In this document: positions 1 through 11,855 of the stretch, one piece after another | Position numbering within the stretch: position 1 is the first letter of the stretch | Layout of the letters: each line of letters begins with the position of its first letter | Assembly (NCBI GenBank): GCA_940671915.1 | Contig: CALNVZ010000641.1 | Span: 6,228,890 to 6,292,889 of the forward strand | Reading direction: 5' to 3' | Length of the DNA: 64,000 bases | Source: Paracentrotus lividus | Taxonomy: Eukaryota; Echinodermata; Echinoidea; Camarodonta; Echinidae | Notes under the pieces: generated by a model | Database searches by the model: none | What the model was told of the DNA's origin: nothing | Seen by the model: the letters and a program-made list of their open reading frames with translations, nothing else | Made by a program: the position numbers and the translations under genes

Positions 1-65
1 ACCATCCAACGAAAAAAAAAAAAAATCTGAGTTTAACAGAGTTATGAATAATTTGTGACCCCAGG

Positions 66-315
66 GGCCGCAGAGCCGGGATGGGGCGGGGCTGCAGCCC
101 ACTTTGTCAGTAAGCGTGTATGAAAACGCAAAAATTGCCAGACGGCTGCCTATAGATTGGTGATTTTTTAGCCTGTTCAGCCCCTCCCCCCGCCCAATTT
201 CGGCTCAGCCCCTCCACTTCCAAAAACGCTCTCCGGCCCTGTCCCCTCCCCAGTACATGTACCTCACATATAGAAGTTTTTCTTTACAGGTGTGATCAAA
301 CAGATTTTGGATTAT
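66..315. repeat. Left arm of a 250-base inverted repeat
   Basis: The arm contains GGCTGCAGCCCAC, TAGCCTGTTCAGCCCC and TCAAACAGATTTTGGATTA. It is matched in reverse complement at 4120-4376 with scattered changes and indels. It could be the end of one 4.3 kb element or one of two independent insertions of the same family. Confidence 0.75.
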
Positions 316-837
316 AAAATTTATATTATAAGGGTAAATCTAACAAGTTGAACCTAATTATCATTATGATGGATTTATCATTCAACATGTTGGGTGATCT
401 ACAAACAGGGCCACTTTGGGCGGCAATTAGACATTCTAGTATACTGTACTTATATCGTGTCTTTTTCAGTATAAAATAATGGAATTTACTTTGAAATTTA
501 TCTGTTCTTATTTTTACTTTTATATTTATTATGAACATAGAAACAACAAGTCAAGGCCCTGACATGGGTATAAAAGTACCGGTGAATATTATATATTTTA
601 TACAACGAACATATGGATGAGCTTTTTCACATTTATACTTCAGACCTGTTGTATGATTTGCTTTAGGCCTACTTATCCTATGTGATGTAGGCTTACCTCA
701 GACAAACACTATTAGCACTATATGCTTAACAGTCTGAGGAAACAAGAGTATATTTTCTAATTTAGGGTTTTTAAGCGCCATGAGCGCCGAAAGGCGGACC
801 TGTGCACTTTAGAAGTAGCCACTATTAAATTATGCCA

Positions 838-858
838 CTATTATTATTATTATTATTA

Positions 859-911
<53 letters not shown>

Positions 912-944
912 TATTAATTATTATTATTATTATTATTATTATAT
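838..944. repeat. (TTA)n microsatellite
   Basis: About 35 units of TTA/ATT with a few interruptions. Confidence 0.95.
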
Positions 945-1264
945 TGTTGATCTTTCCTTTAAATATAATAATATTAGCCTGGAGGAGCACGTCACTTCAT
1001 AGACTTATGTGCTAATCATGTGATATTATATTATACAATTATCATTCTGCTATAAGGGTTTGGAAATTCGACCCAGATGAATGGGTTGCAAAGCTAAAAT
1101 CAGTATATTTTTTGTTTGCTTGTTTGTTTGTTTGTTTGTTTTTTTTTTTTTCTGACATTGGTGGGTACTTTCAGTCAGTGGCGTAAAGAGCGGAGTATTA
1201 AAATTGGCATAGACTGTAAACCAGAACCAGAAATTAGTCAAGAACTTTTTGGGGCTTTAGTCCA

Positions 1265-1475
1265 TAACCAGTGGCGGATCCAGGATTTCATTACAGGGGC
1301 TTTTTTTGGCCTTCGCAATCAAAGAGGTCATCTTGAATCAGCCATAGGGGTAAGGTTAGGCCTCAATCGGCCCGCTTGTCCATTTTCCTTTTTTCGTTTT
1401 TTTTTTTTTTTTTTTTTTTTCCCTTGCTAGGGGGGGGGCGGGCCCGCTGGGCTCCCCCTGGATGCGCGCTGCATA
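1265..1475. mobile_element. Degraded MITE with GGCGGATCCAGG-type ends
   Basis: The left end is GTGGCGGATCCAGG and the right end CCTGGATGCGCGC, inexact inverted copies, with a poly-T run and G/C runs between. The same end motif recurs at 23767 and 33134, which points to one repeat family. Confidence 0.5.
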
Positions 1476-2017
1476 CTCTTCTACCCGAGCCCTCTCAGGA
1501 CGACACTTTGACTTCAATTGTCGACAACACACTTGAAATATATTTGTCTCTATTCGTAGCACAGGCGGAAGTTTGTTTAATTCATCCATGATGCTTGACC
1601 TCTTAATGCGAGGTTGAGGAAAATCTGGAGTTTAAAATACATCAAAATTGCCCTTTTTAGATTTTTAGATTTTAAAATTTTCCACAAGGTTTTGTTTAGA
1701 AAAAAAAAAGGAAGCACTATTGATTTAGAAAAAGGGGGCACGATATATATACTATTGAAAGAGGCACATTTGTCATGTTTGTGATGCCTGAAAAAGTGGG
1801 TTGCACTGTACAACCTGCCCTACCAGTTTCGCTTGTAGCACCCTCCTTCAGCTGGCCTATCGAAACAATCCGAAGAATACTGATTTGGGTCTATACAATC
1901 ATTCCATATAAGCCATTCACGAAAACCAACGATTTATCCTACCATCGCGATACCAAAAAGATACATAGTAAATGTATGCAAAATACACTGTTAGTCATAA
2001 AGGTTGGATTTTATTAT

Positions 2018-3588
2018 AGGTTTTCCCGCCATTTTCATCCCCCATTCACTCAATTGCATGTGCGCGAGCATTCAATTTAGCTCATTTTTTGGCCTGTGCT
2101 TAAACTGGCATTTCAATATCGCACTTTAGGAATTCAACTTAATGTGAACAGCAACCGAAAAGGACTTTAGTCAATCAAAGACGTACAAAATTCGCCTATT
2201 TCACAATGTTGATATTCATTTTCACATTTAATGTAAACAAGAGCTAATTGTACTTATTTGTATGTTCTATTTCATTTTAAAGCTATCTATTTAAAGCAAA
2301 ACGTAGTCAATTTCACCATTTAGGTATTATAGTGTTCTAAACGCATGATTTTATAATTGCAAAATAAATTATGTATCAAAGCCAATCTTTAAAAGCAATG
2401 GTCATAGCGTTTGTGCTATAACTGAATATGATGAATCATATCATCACCATATCCCACATATAGATTCTGATAAACAATCAACACTTCGGGTATAGGCCAT
2501 GAAGATCGAGATGAACGCATCACCCCTGTCTCTCCATTCCTCTCCAGGGCAGTGACATTATATGTATATATTTTGTTTCATTATATCATTTTGATTTCAT
2601 AATATTTCTTTATTGATTATCATTTCGGAAATGTAGGACACATTATGCCTGAAAAAAACTCCAATGCTTTATCTCTTTCTCTCCCTATCTCTCTCTCTCA
2701 TAATTTTTTTCTTCATTCTCTCTCTTTCTTTTATATATGATATAATATGGCGTGGATGACCCTCCATACGCACCACCCTCTCCATTCCTCTTCAGGGAAA
2801 TGACGTTATGGCAATATGGCAATGTTATTTGTATTATATATTCATTATTTAATATTCATTTCATAATCCTCCTTCATTTAAGCATGTTCTGAAATGTATA
2901 AATATGTGCCAGCAAACAAATGCTCCATACTTCATTCTTTTCTTTTCATATATTTTCTTTTCTTAATTTTATTCATTCTCTCTGTTGTTGTTGTTTTTCT
3001 TTTTAAATTTTATTTTTAGATATACTATGCGCATTTTCCATCAATTGATGTGTATTTATGTGTCACTGTATACTTTTGTTTTCATTATTTTATGAACCCT
3101 TTTTATTTATCATTTTAATTTGGACGATTATTTGAGTTCGAAGAGGAGTTACAAGCCCCCCCCCCCCCGCTCATTGGTCAATCATACATTGTCTTAGCAA
3201 AATTACCCCCTTTTCAAATGTTCGGGACACTATTTCGGTTTTGTCCTCAAAAAAATTAGAAATACCCCTAATTAAAATGATCGGGTTCGGGGGAGAGAAT
3301 ATAGCATATAGCATGAATTTGAATGAACACGTGTTAATTTGAAATATCCACTGTGAATTTGAATGTCAAAACCAAGCGCAAATTCTCGCTGGCGCGAAAT
3401 TGATTACACCTAATGACATTTTTGTTTGATCGAGTCTTTTATGAAATCGAAATAAAGGAAATGAAATTGAACGTTTTTCTTTATCTAATTGAATTAAGGG
3501 GTTAATGGAACATTCAATATTCGCTTGAAATTGAATGAATATTTCGTGAAACCGACTGCATGGAGGATGAAAATGGCCGGGAAAACCT
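2018..3588. mobile_element. Non-autonomous inverted-repeat element, 1.6 kb
   Basis: The ends are AGGTTTTCCCGCCATTTTCA and its inverse with one base difference. The interior has no coding potential but holds a two-copy direct repeat of about 245 bases (2500-2620 against 2750-2880), CT-rich stretches and a C run at 3158. A shorter relative with the same ends follows immediately. Confidence 0.65.
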
Positions 3589-3595
3589 ATATTAT

Positions 3596-4051
3596 AGGTT
3601 TTCCGGCCAATTTCATACATTTATCATCCGTTTTCATTTAATGTGTATTCAAAATTCGTGTGTTTGAGGCGACAGACTGACTTTAGTCAAACAATTACGT
3701 GTTCATGCTCTCAAATTCGTTTTTAGTCACACAAAGTAATGGATGCAAAGTTCAAATTCGGATATAGGCATTTAATATCATTATGTGTGCATTCAAATTA
3801 GTGCGGATTTGAGTATACGGAATGAAATGTCGACAAGATGAAGACGAATTTGAATAGTTATTGCCCGAATGTATATGCTTATTATGTGAATTAGAATGCG
3901 CAAATACGAAATCGATCACAACAATCGTTAACTTTTATGACTGAATACGATTTTGACTGGCAACATTTCGATGCATCAGCGTTTTTTCCGAAAATGAATG
4001 CCTCTTATATGCAATTGATTGACAAAACAATGAAATTGGCCGGGAAAACCT
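3596..4051. mobile_element. MITE, 456 bp, same end sequence as its neighbour
   Basis: The ends AGGTTTTCCGGCCAATTTCA and the inverse are nearly perfect. It lies 7 bases after the end of the 2018-3588 element, so the two adjoining ends make a palindrome at about 3571-3612. A TTATTA microsatellite follows. Confidence 0.7.
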
Positions 4052-4119
4052 TTATTATTATTATTATTATTATTATTAAGCTTCAGCCACATAATTTTGC
4101 TCTGGTTTGAAGTCTTAAT

Positions 4120-4376
4120 TTTTAATCCAAAATCTGTTTGATCACATCCTGTAAGAAAAACTTATATATTCAAAATGCACATCCAACCAGGATCACGTAT
4201 TGGGGAGCGGGCTGGGAAGCGTTTTTGAAAGTGGAGGGCTGAGCCGAAGTGGGGGGGGCTGAACAGGCTAAAAATCACAAATCTATGGCCATTTTTGCGT
4301 TTTTGTGCACGTTTACTGACAAAAGTGGGGGGGGGGTGCAGCCCCCAGCCCCACCCTTGGCTCCGCGGAACTCTAC
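4120..4376. repeat. Right arm of the 250-base inverted repeat
   Basis: This is the reverse-complement partner of 66-315, sharing AATCCAAAATCTGTTTGATC and GGCTGAACAGGCTAAAAATC. It differs by G/C-run lengths and some base changes, so it is not recent. Confidence 0.75.
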
Positions 4377-4439
4377 CGCCCCAAAAATTGGTCCCGTGTT
4401 CATGACCCCCTCCCCCCCCCCCCATCACATGCCCCTTCA

Positions 4440-5410
4440 CAACAGATTGGTCGAGAAGTCCATTCTTGATTAACCTTTATGGAAACTTGCATATTCATGT
4501 AATAACTAATAATTGCTATAGATCACGCCGTGCAATACACATGCGCGCATTTTAATAGGGTATTACACGTGTATGTATGGGTTTTCCACATAAATGGGGC
4601 AAAACGTCGTTTTTCCGTATATTGCAGTCGTAACTTTATAGCGTTATATCTTTTTATTGGAAAAGGGTATTACTTTTTTCTTTTTCACATACTCTTGTCC
4701 ATAAGTTGGGGCACATTTCTGAAAAGTTTCGCTCTCCAGGTCTTGACATGATTATTACACGAGGTAAAACAATAAATAGATAAAAATTAATTTTTTGAAA
4801 AAAAAAAGAGAAAAATCCAGTTTAACGCTTAAAATTTTACCTTTGTTGAATTCGATTCTTATTGAAAAAAAGTACCAAATTGTAGGAAATTTTATTATCT
4901 TTAATTTGATACCAAACTCAATGTAGTTGAAACTTTGCTTCAACCATATTTGTTCAGAATACTGATTTTTGTAAAAGGGGCGGCTATTTTGTACGCCCCC
5001 ACCTGTAGGGACCCTCCTGCAGCTGATCTGAAGAGTAGTCCGCCCTAGCGATGTTGGTTAGGGTACATACAACCATCCTAGATAGGACTACATTTTATAT
5101 CTCGACATGTCAGGTCCACCCTACTTGCTCCCTGGGTATGGATCTCTTTTCTAATTCAGCAAATCAGAGGCGCTGAAAAATAAGGGGATGCCAATTTAAA
5201 GGGGAACGCCTTTAAAAAAAAATAACCTCTTTGTTTAAGTACATGATTTACATTAAATTTTCACTTAAAAATAAATAAAATAAAGAACACAAACCAAAAA
5301 GGGGCGTCGAAATATCTTTGTTTCTATTGTTGCTTGTGTAGTAATGTCCAAAAGGGGTTTCGCAGTCGATCCGCCACTTAAATTACTCCCTTCCATTTCG
5401 AGGACAAAAA

Positions 5411-5442
<32 letters not shown>

Positions 5443-5880
5443 CCTACAATTTACTTACAAAAAAAGCCCCGTATATTTCATATGTGACATTCGTGTATAC
5501 TACACTGCAGATTTGCTTTTGGACATAATAAGGAAAATGTCTGATTATAGTATCATTTCTCAAGGAATAAACGTTTTATTTTAATTTTGAGGTTGTGGAT
5601 TCCAAGTGTAAATTTGAATATCGCCAATCGACTAAAAATATCGAACAATCTATCGGACTGTCTTATATTGGTGATAATTATAACTGTGATATTTGTTTTG
5701 TTATCAATGAAACAAATCCACTTATATTGTCTCTTATTTTTTATTTATTTATTTTTTTCGGAATAGATCAACACTCTTTTTCTGATCAATATCATCCGGA
5801 TACTCATCACCAAGTTACAAGCCAGTAACACCATGGAGACAAATCAAATGAGGTTAGTAAAGTTGATATCTTCTCTTCTG
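4440..5880. other. No gene seen; AT-rich spacer with poly-T run
   Basis: No conserved coding segment is visible. It holds a T run of about 33 at 5412 and a fragment GATCCGCCACTT at 5369 resembling the GGCGGATCC repeat family. Confidence 0.5.
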
Positions 5881-5888
5881 GTTCTTGG

Positions 5889-6040
5889 ACCCCTGCTGGA
5901 AATAAACACACTGTGAAGCAGTGTGGTCACACTGTGCTGTACTTTTTCCAGTGCCGACACCGTGAAAGTGGGACAACATCTCACAGTCGTCACACTGTGA
6001 AGGACTCACACTGTGTTCACAGAGTCGACTCTGTAAAACC
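5889..6040. repeat. Fragment of a CACACTGTG-rich MITE family
   Basis: CACACTGTGAAGCAGTGTGG, TCACACTGTG and ACAGAGTCGACTCTGT form several overlapping small inverted repeats. The same motif set and a similar CCCTG end occur at 19415-19540, so this looks like one end of that family. Confidence 0.55.
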
Positions 6041-6246
6041 ACGACCATAACTCCAAAACTTAACCTGGGCTTATATTTGTCCCAAAGAGCAGTTTTCGTA
6101 GATAATTATCCCAGCAGTGATTGGTGTCCGAATACCCTTCCGTTTGTTTCTATTTTGTTTTGTTTTGTTTTGTTTTGTGCAAGATAGGCAGCCCAAAATG
6201 CGTCTGCCATAAGTGCATTGACATCAATGTTGTTTTGCTTCGTCTA

Positions 6247-7846
6247 TACACTGCCCTCCAAAAGTTTGGGTACACTTGATGCCAGCTCTGTTTTGGATCA
6301 TTTTGAGGCATTTTATGTCTCGTATTTCAGTCCAAATGATGTTTAAGTACAAAAAATACATTATTGAACTAATATACTTCACGATTACCACGCCAAGTCT
6401 CCTTGGAATTTAGAAATTAGTCAAAAACATGTAAAAAGTGCAAAAACGTGATTTTGCAATAATCCAGTCAATTATTGAAAAAATAAGATATCTCGACTAA
6501 TAATGGTCCGATCAATGTAAAATTTTGCATGGATGTTGAGGAACATGTAAAATAATACCCTGTACTGTTTGTTTGTACTTTGAGACAGCACTTTATTAAT
6601 TATGCAAATTAATGCAAATTTTTGCTTTAAAAATTTCTATGAAGCCTAATTTTATATTAAAAGTTCCTGAATATAATAGTCAACAAAATTATGATTAAAA
6701 AGTTGGACTTTCTCATGAATTCCTTTGTATTCTTTTGTTTTATCACTTTCTATTGTCTCCGATTATTTTTATTTTTGTGTATTTCTTAAGTTTTTTGGCT
6801 CTTTTCTGTTTCTGAAATGAAAGCAAAATGTTATCTTACATTCTATTTAGGTCTGACATGCAATAATGCAATGTTGTATCACCTAACAACACAATGGGCA
6901 GTGTTTTTAGAACAATAGTTGCACTACGCTTTAAAGGAAAAAGTCACCAAAAGGCATTTTGGGGTTGGTTGCGGTTGCGCAGCAGTCGTGGATGGTTTAT
7001 AGTTGGTTAAATTGGCCGAGGCCCCTCCCCCAGTCATAATTCAGTCTTTATATAACAAGTTATTAAGTAAGGAACCATTGTTTTGACGTTTAATTAGTAA
7101 AGTTTTAAAATACCGACAAATTCAATTATTGCCTATTTTTGTACTGCATGCACCATTCATCTGAATTGATCTACAACACTCTTAAATGCATCTAACAGGC
7201 TTTAACTATCATCTTGGATATCTTGAAGTCAATCAAGGTACATTTCAGAAAAATAAAAAGAGCAAAAAACATTGCGAAATACATAAAAATAAAAACAATC
7301 GAAAACAATAGAAAGTAATAAAACAAAAGAATACAAAGGAATTCATGAGAAAGTCCAACTTTTTAATCATAATTTTATTGAGTATTATACTCAGCAACTT
7401 TTAACAAAAAACTGGGCTTCAAAGCAATTTTTAAAACAAAATATTGATAAATTTCTAAAAAATAGTCCTTTAATTTGCATAAATATGCATAATTAATAAA
7501 GGGTTGTCTCAAAATAAAAACAAAGAGTACAGGGTTATATTTTACATGTGCCTCAACATCCATGCAAAATTTTGCATTGATCGGACCATTATTAGCCGAG
7601 ATATCTTCTTTTTTTCAATAATTGAATGAATTAGTGCAAAATCACGTTTTTGCACTTTTTGCATATTTTTGAGTAATTTCTAAATTCCAAAAAGACTTGG
7701 CGTGGTAATCGTGAAGCATATTGGTTGCATAATGTATTTTTTGCACTTAAACATCATTTGGACTGAAATACTGGACATAAAATACCTCAGAATGATCCAA
7801 AACAGAGCTGACATCAGGTGTACCCAAACTTTTGGAGGGCAGTGTA
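6247..7846. mobile_element. Tc1/mariner-like non-autonomous element with about 550-base terminal inverted repeats
   Basis: The arms run about 6247-6790 and 7268-7846. They begin CACTGCCCTCCAAAAGTTTG inside TATA flanks, consistent with a TA target duplication. End sequences of the type CAGTGCCCTCCAAAAGT are known from Tc1-like transposons. The arms are clearly homologous throughout, with scattered substitutions and short indels. The 480-base centre has no transposase frame, so mobility would need an enzyme from elsewhere. Confidence 0.85.
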
Positions 7847-7883
7847 TATCGGGCAATACAAACGCCCTATTTGTTCTGCAGTA

Positions 7884-8868
7884 GGGTACATGCAGGTAAT
7901 ATGGGCCCCCTAAGCTTATTTGCCTAATTTGCATAAAATTACGAAATGACACACAGTCTAATCTTTGTTTATATGAATCAATAACTACTGCTCTAACTTT
8001 TATTGTGAAGAAAAACAATTATCACCAACCCCCCTGTCTGCAATATTCAAATGTTGACGTCATTACCAAAGGGCCCATATTACCTGCATGTGCACGTAAT
8101 ATGGGCACATGTATTTAATGTATGTTTAAAAAACTACAATGACTCTACTATATCTGGAATTTGCTTAAAATGTTGAAAATCAGTAACTTTAAGATATAAT
8201 TTGAAATTATAAGACCCTTCAGTAAATCCTTTGACTATATATTTCATTGTTATGTATTTTGTATATTATTTCTTTTGTTAATATTATTTAAATATTATTT
8301 TCATTATACAAGTCAATATAGGCCTCCAATAAGTTATTTATTTTAATTCTATACTGTGAATATACCCCAAAAAATCGTAGCAAAGAGATTGATGCCTCAT
8401 CCCAATACTAAGTACCAGAATCATTTCCGCCATTTCGGATGTCCCATATTACCTGCACTAATGTTGCTGTGTCAGGCAAGCATTCAATGCCACATTGCAT
8501 CCCTTCACTAAAACAAATTGACCTGTACACGCTAGTATGATCAAAATGAAACTATAAGCTTACTAAATATACAAAACAATCGACGTTACCCCCTCAAACA
8601 CTCTTTCACCATCACATTCTGTGAAATATCAAATTTTACATCAAGGTAAAAAAAATGCCGTAAGTTTTACATACCTTGTTGGTTTTCAGCAATTTTCTCA
8701 CAGAAATTTCGGCAACGGATGCTCTCACGACGATATATTTTCGTATACAGTTCATATGAACAACATTATGGTGCTCACACCGGTCACTGGTCACCAGTCG
8801 ACGGTCACGACATGATTTGCTTCAGGTGGCCCATATTACCTGCTGGCCCATATTACCTGCATGTACCC
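7884..8868. mobile_element. TA-flanked inverted-repeat element with repeated GCAGGTAATATGGGCC motif
   Basis: Ends are GGGTACATGCAGGTAATATG and the exact inverse, flanked by TA on both sides. The core GCAGGTAATATGGGCC or close variants also occur inside at about 8069-8085, 8095-8106, 8442-8457 and 8826-8840, mostly inverted. Repeated subterminal motifs like this are often transposase-binding sites; that role is inferred. No long coding frame is present. Confidence 0.8.
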
Positions 8869-9263
8869 TATTCTTCTTTCCTTTTTTGTTTTATTAATCG
8901 AATTCTTCTTTTATTTCGTCTAATCAAGCAGTCCAGTTATGCCTGAACAATGATGATGATAATAATAATAATAATAATAATAATAATATTAATAGATTTG
9001 TCCAAGAGTAGGGCTACATAATACTGCTAAACGGTGGAGAATACACAGATTTTTGTATTATTCGGCACATTTTAGGCACAATGGTGAGTAAAGATAGTAA
9101 GACAACTAACACAGTCCGGAGGTAAAGTGTAAAATATTTCGAAGACTAAGATGAACTTTTCTCAAAATTGCACTTTCGTTTTGTCTTTGTTTTGGGATTT
9201 TATACATTTCGAACGCCGTCCCTCCAGAGACAGTTGACGGACTTTTAAATGTGAAGAACTTTC

Positions 9264-9486
9264 AACCAAAAGGTGCTAAATCCACTTTTGTAACTACTGA
9301 GAAATAAGCATTTTTTACGAGACTATACAGGTGCCTATGGAAAAGTGATATCAAAAGACGCACTTTGTCATAGTTGCTCTTAAAATTTATCTCAATCCTT
9401 TTGTTCAAAGCAAGGTACCAACCTAGACAATGGTCTGATACCAATAACTCAATTTTCATCAACAGTGGATTTTGCGCCTTTTGGTT
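9264..9486. mobile_element. MITE, about 220 bp, AACCAAAAGG ends
   Basis: AACCAAAAGGTGCTAAATCC at the left and the inverse of AACCAAAAGGCGCAAAATCC at the right. It lies about 470 bases before the TM6 exon of the + strand receptor. Confidence 0.7.
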
Positions 9487-9957
9487 ACAAACCCTTCATA
9501 TAAAACAGAGTCATGCAGTGGATATCATTATCACCTTCATCGACTTTAGTCACGTGACTGTCACCATAAAAGGAAGGCAAACATGAAATGCAAATAATGG
9601 AAAATTGAAAATCTTGGTTTCGCTGCGTTTGATTCAATACAGGTAGGCAAAAGCAAAGTATGAACTATTCCGTCGTATGTCTCTAAACTGGTGCGATTCT
9701 CCTATGGGACTCCAAAACCCATCAAAGGATAAAAGAGCATGTTGAACTTCAGTCCATTAGGAGGATTTGAATGAAGCATTACAAGTCATAATAAAATACT
9801 AAAATGCTTTTCATTTCGTATATTTCGGGCTAAATCGACTTGTTATTCACCTCGTACATTATTTTTTATTTTGAATAACTTGGGAAGCGTCCAAAAATCG
9901 ATCACAAAAAAAATCACATTCGACAATCAATGTTGTTTTGTTTCTGTTTTTGTTTAG

Positions 9958-10096
9958 GAAAGCGGTCAAAGCTGTGGCGGTCCTGTTCCCACTACTCGGT
10001 CTCACCAATCTAATTTTCTTCTGGAATGTGAAAAGTGAGAACAAGTCCGTAGAGAAAGCGTTCATTGCCACCAATGCTGTGCTCACGTCCACACAG
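9958..10096 (+). CDS. Exon: TM6 and third extracellular loop
   Basis: The exon has 139 nt: one base completing a codon, then 46 codons. The acceptor is tgtttag and the donor GTGAGA. It holds the PLLG kink of TM6 and an extracellular loop of charged residues (WNVKSENKSVEK). It has the same phase layout as the TM6 exon of the - strand receptor at 23884-24016. Confidence 0.9.
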
Positions 10097-11855
10097 GTGA
10101 GAACATAATGATTGAGAATGGAAACAGTCCCCAAGGGTTCAAACAACAAGGATTGTGTTCTAATATTTCGTGGGTTTTCGCTGGACAACAGAATGTACTT
10201 CGTTAAGCATATGCTTGATATGGAAGGCGAAGTGTCACAAAATAGCTCAAAATCATCGTTCATAATTTCAACTACAACGTGCAGTCAATTTTCTTTCCGT
10301 GCAGTAGTTCAAACCCATTCACGCGGTAGTTAAAACCAATGATCAGGATTTTGATATATTTTTTTTTAATGCGCAAGCACTTAGTTAAAAACGCCTGATC
10401 GGAGGTTTTGAGCTACTGTGAAACTTTCGCCTTCCATATTATTATGTTATTATTGTTGTGTGGTTGGATGTCCGGACATACAATTTGAACTAGCCATTTG
10501 AAAATGTTTACAAATATTTTTTTTTTTTTTTTTTTCATTTAAAATCTTTAACCACTTGGCCGCGGACCAAGTAATATTACGTGCTTGGCGTTTGCACACT
10601 GTGCGCGGACCACGTTATATTACGTGATCATGTTATTGTCTGAGCTTTGTCTGTCGAGTATCACCAGCGCCACGCTGGTCATACTCGTACTGTGCAATTA
10701 GTACCATGCAGTGCTAGTGGTTAAGACAAATTGTTAAAAGAAATATGTAGGGGACAGTATATTGATGATCATAAGCACTATTTACCTTATTTTGGGTTAT
10801 TCCCAAGCAAAAAACAAACAAAAACAAACAAACAAAACAAAACAAAACAACTAAGGACTCATCTTTGTTATGACCGGGCACCAAAACCCTCCATCCTATT
10901 TCGTTCTCTGTCGTCCCCCCCCCCCCAAAAAAAAAAAAAAAAAAAAAAAAAACACAAACAACACTAAGTCGATGTAATTTGGAATATCAGGAGGTATTAA
11001 GGGAAGGAAGAGTGGAGGCCTTGGCATTCTGGGTCGAATTCTTTTTATTTTTATTTGAATTCGGAAAGAGTACCTTTATGGATAGTGTAGCCATGGTAGC
11101 GACAGAAAATTGGCCGTGTTATGTGCCCCTCTTAAAAAAAAATAATAATAAAATATTATTATTATCGTGTTGTAGGGTTATTGTTGCTTTTATTGGTTTG
11201 TTGGTTAGGGTACACATTGTATTATTATTTTGTTGTTTCTTCTGTTCTATTTTCAGGGTGTTTTCGTAGCGGTCATCTACTGCTTTCTGAACACAGAGGT
11301 AAAGAGTAAATTCGTTTCATTAATATTCTGTCTACAAATAGTGACGTCACATAAACTTCCTTTTTTAATCCATTTCATAGAAATTATTATTATTTAAATG
11401 GGACGAAACGCAAAAGACGAATAATGGACAAAAGTCACCAAAAGCTTAATTTATTTTAGAAGAATTGAACGACAATTGACAAGGAAATACACTTTCGACT
11501 CGCTACTGATTCACTTCTGATCGTCTTCGATTCGGGCAATACAATTCCACTCAAGGCAATATAATGTCGTGCCTTCTTCAAGACAAGTCCATATTGTATT
11601 ATTATTACTTTCTTTACTCAGGTTCGGAAATTGGTGAAGCGGAAAGTTTTGGCCAGCCTTGATGAGTACGGAAAACGAACTCCTCGCCGAAGTAACCAGT
11701 ACCACACCACCAACGGCTCATGCGGGGTTCCGACGACTTCCGAAGTTGTGATGGCGGTTTCGTATCGCCGAAGCACGCAAGATCAGTCGACAATAGCCGA
11801 TCCCGATCAGTATACCGAAATGAAGCCGTTTACTTCCGAGTGTGGCGACAGTTGA
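9958..11855 (+). CDS. Class B1 GPCR, 3' end (TM6, TM7, tail), CRF/DH44- or PDF-receptor-like
   Basis: Three spliced exons (9958-10096, 11257-11298, 11622-11855) encode the end of a secretin-family peptide-hormone receptor. The first starts with KAVKAVAVLFPLLGLTNLIF, the TM6 signature with its conserved PLLG, and ends STQ. The second is the invariant 42-base TM7 exon GVFVAVIYCFLNTE. The third opens VRKLVKRK (helix 8) and ends in a Ser/Thr-rich tail with a TGA stop. All acceptors are AG and donors GTGAGA and GTAAAG; phases 1, 0 and 0 match the standard class B gene plan, and there are no frame breaks. STQG before TM7 resembles insect DH44/CRF-type receptors, but PDF receptors are also possible. 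An AATAAA follows at 11883. No upstream exons (hormone domain, TM1-TM5) were found between 1 and 9957, so they lie outside the window or are lost. The gene converges on the calcitonin-type receptor. Confidence 0.88.
10548..10724. mobile_element. MITE in the TM6-TM7 intron
   Basis: Ends are TTAACCACT and AGTGGTTAA. Inside are two direct copies of GCGGACCAxGTxATATTACGTG at 10561 and 10608. It has no coding capacity. Confidence 0.6.
11257..11298 (+). CDS. Exon: TM7
   Basis: This is the 42-nt exon GVFVAVIYCFLNTE, phase 0 at both ends, acceptor ttttcag, donor GTAAAG. An exon of exactly 42 nt at this place is a hallmark of class B1 receptor genes, so it serves as the yardstick for the 40-nt counterpart at 22418-22457. 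Confidence 0.92.
11622..11855 (+). CDS. Last exon: helix 8 and cytoplasmic tail
   Basis: The exon has 77 codons and a TGA stop; the acceptor is ttactcag. It begins VRKLVKRKVLASLDEYGKR, the basic helix-8 region, and continues with a polar tail rich in Ser and Thr, likely kinase and arrestin sites by analogy with the family. Confidence 0.88.
   Translation, partial: VRKLVKRKVLASLDEYGKRTPRRSNQYHTTNGSCGVPTTSEVVMAVSYRRSTQDQSTIADPDQYTEMKPFTSECGDS

Noticed and set aside
835-945. CRISPR-like or regulatory array
   Set aside because: It is a plain TTA microsatellite without spacers; the genome is eukaryotic.
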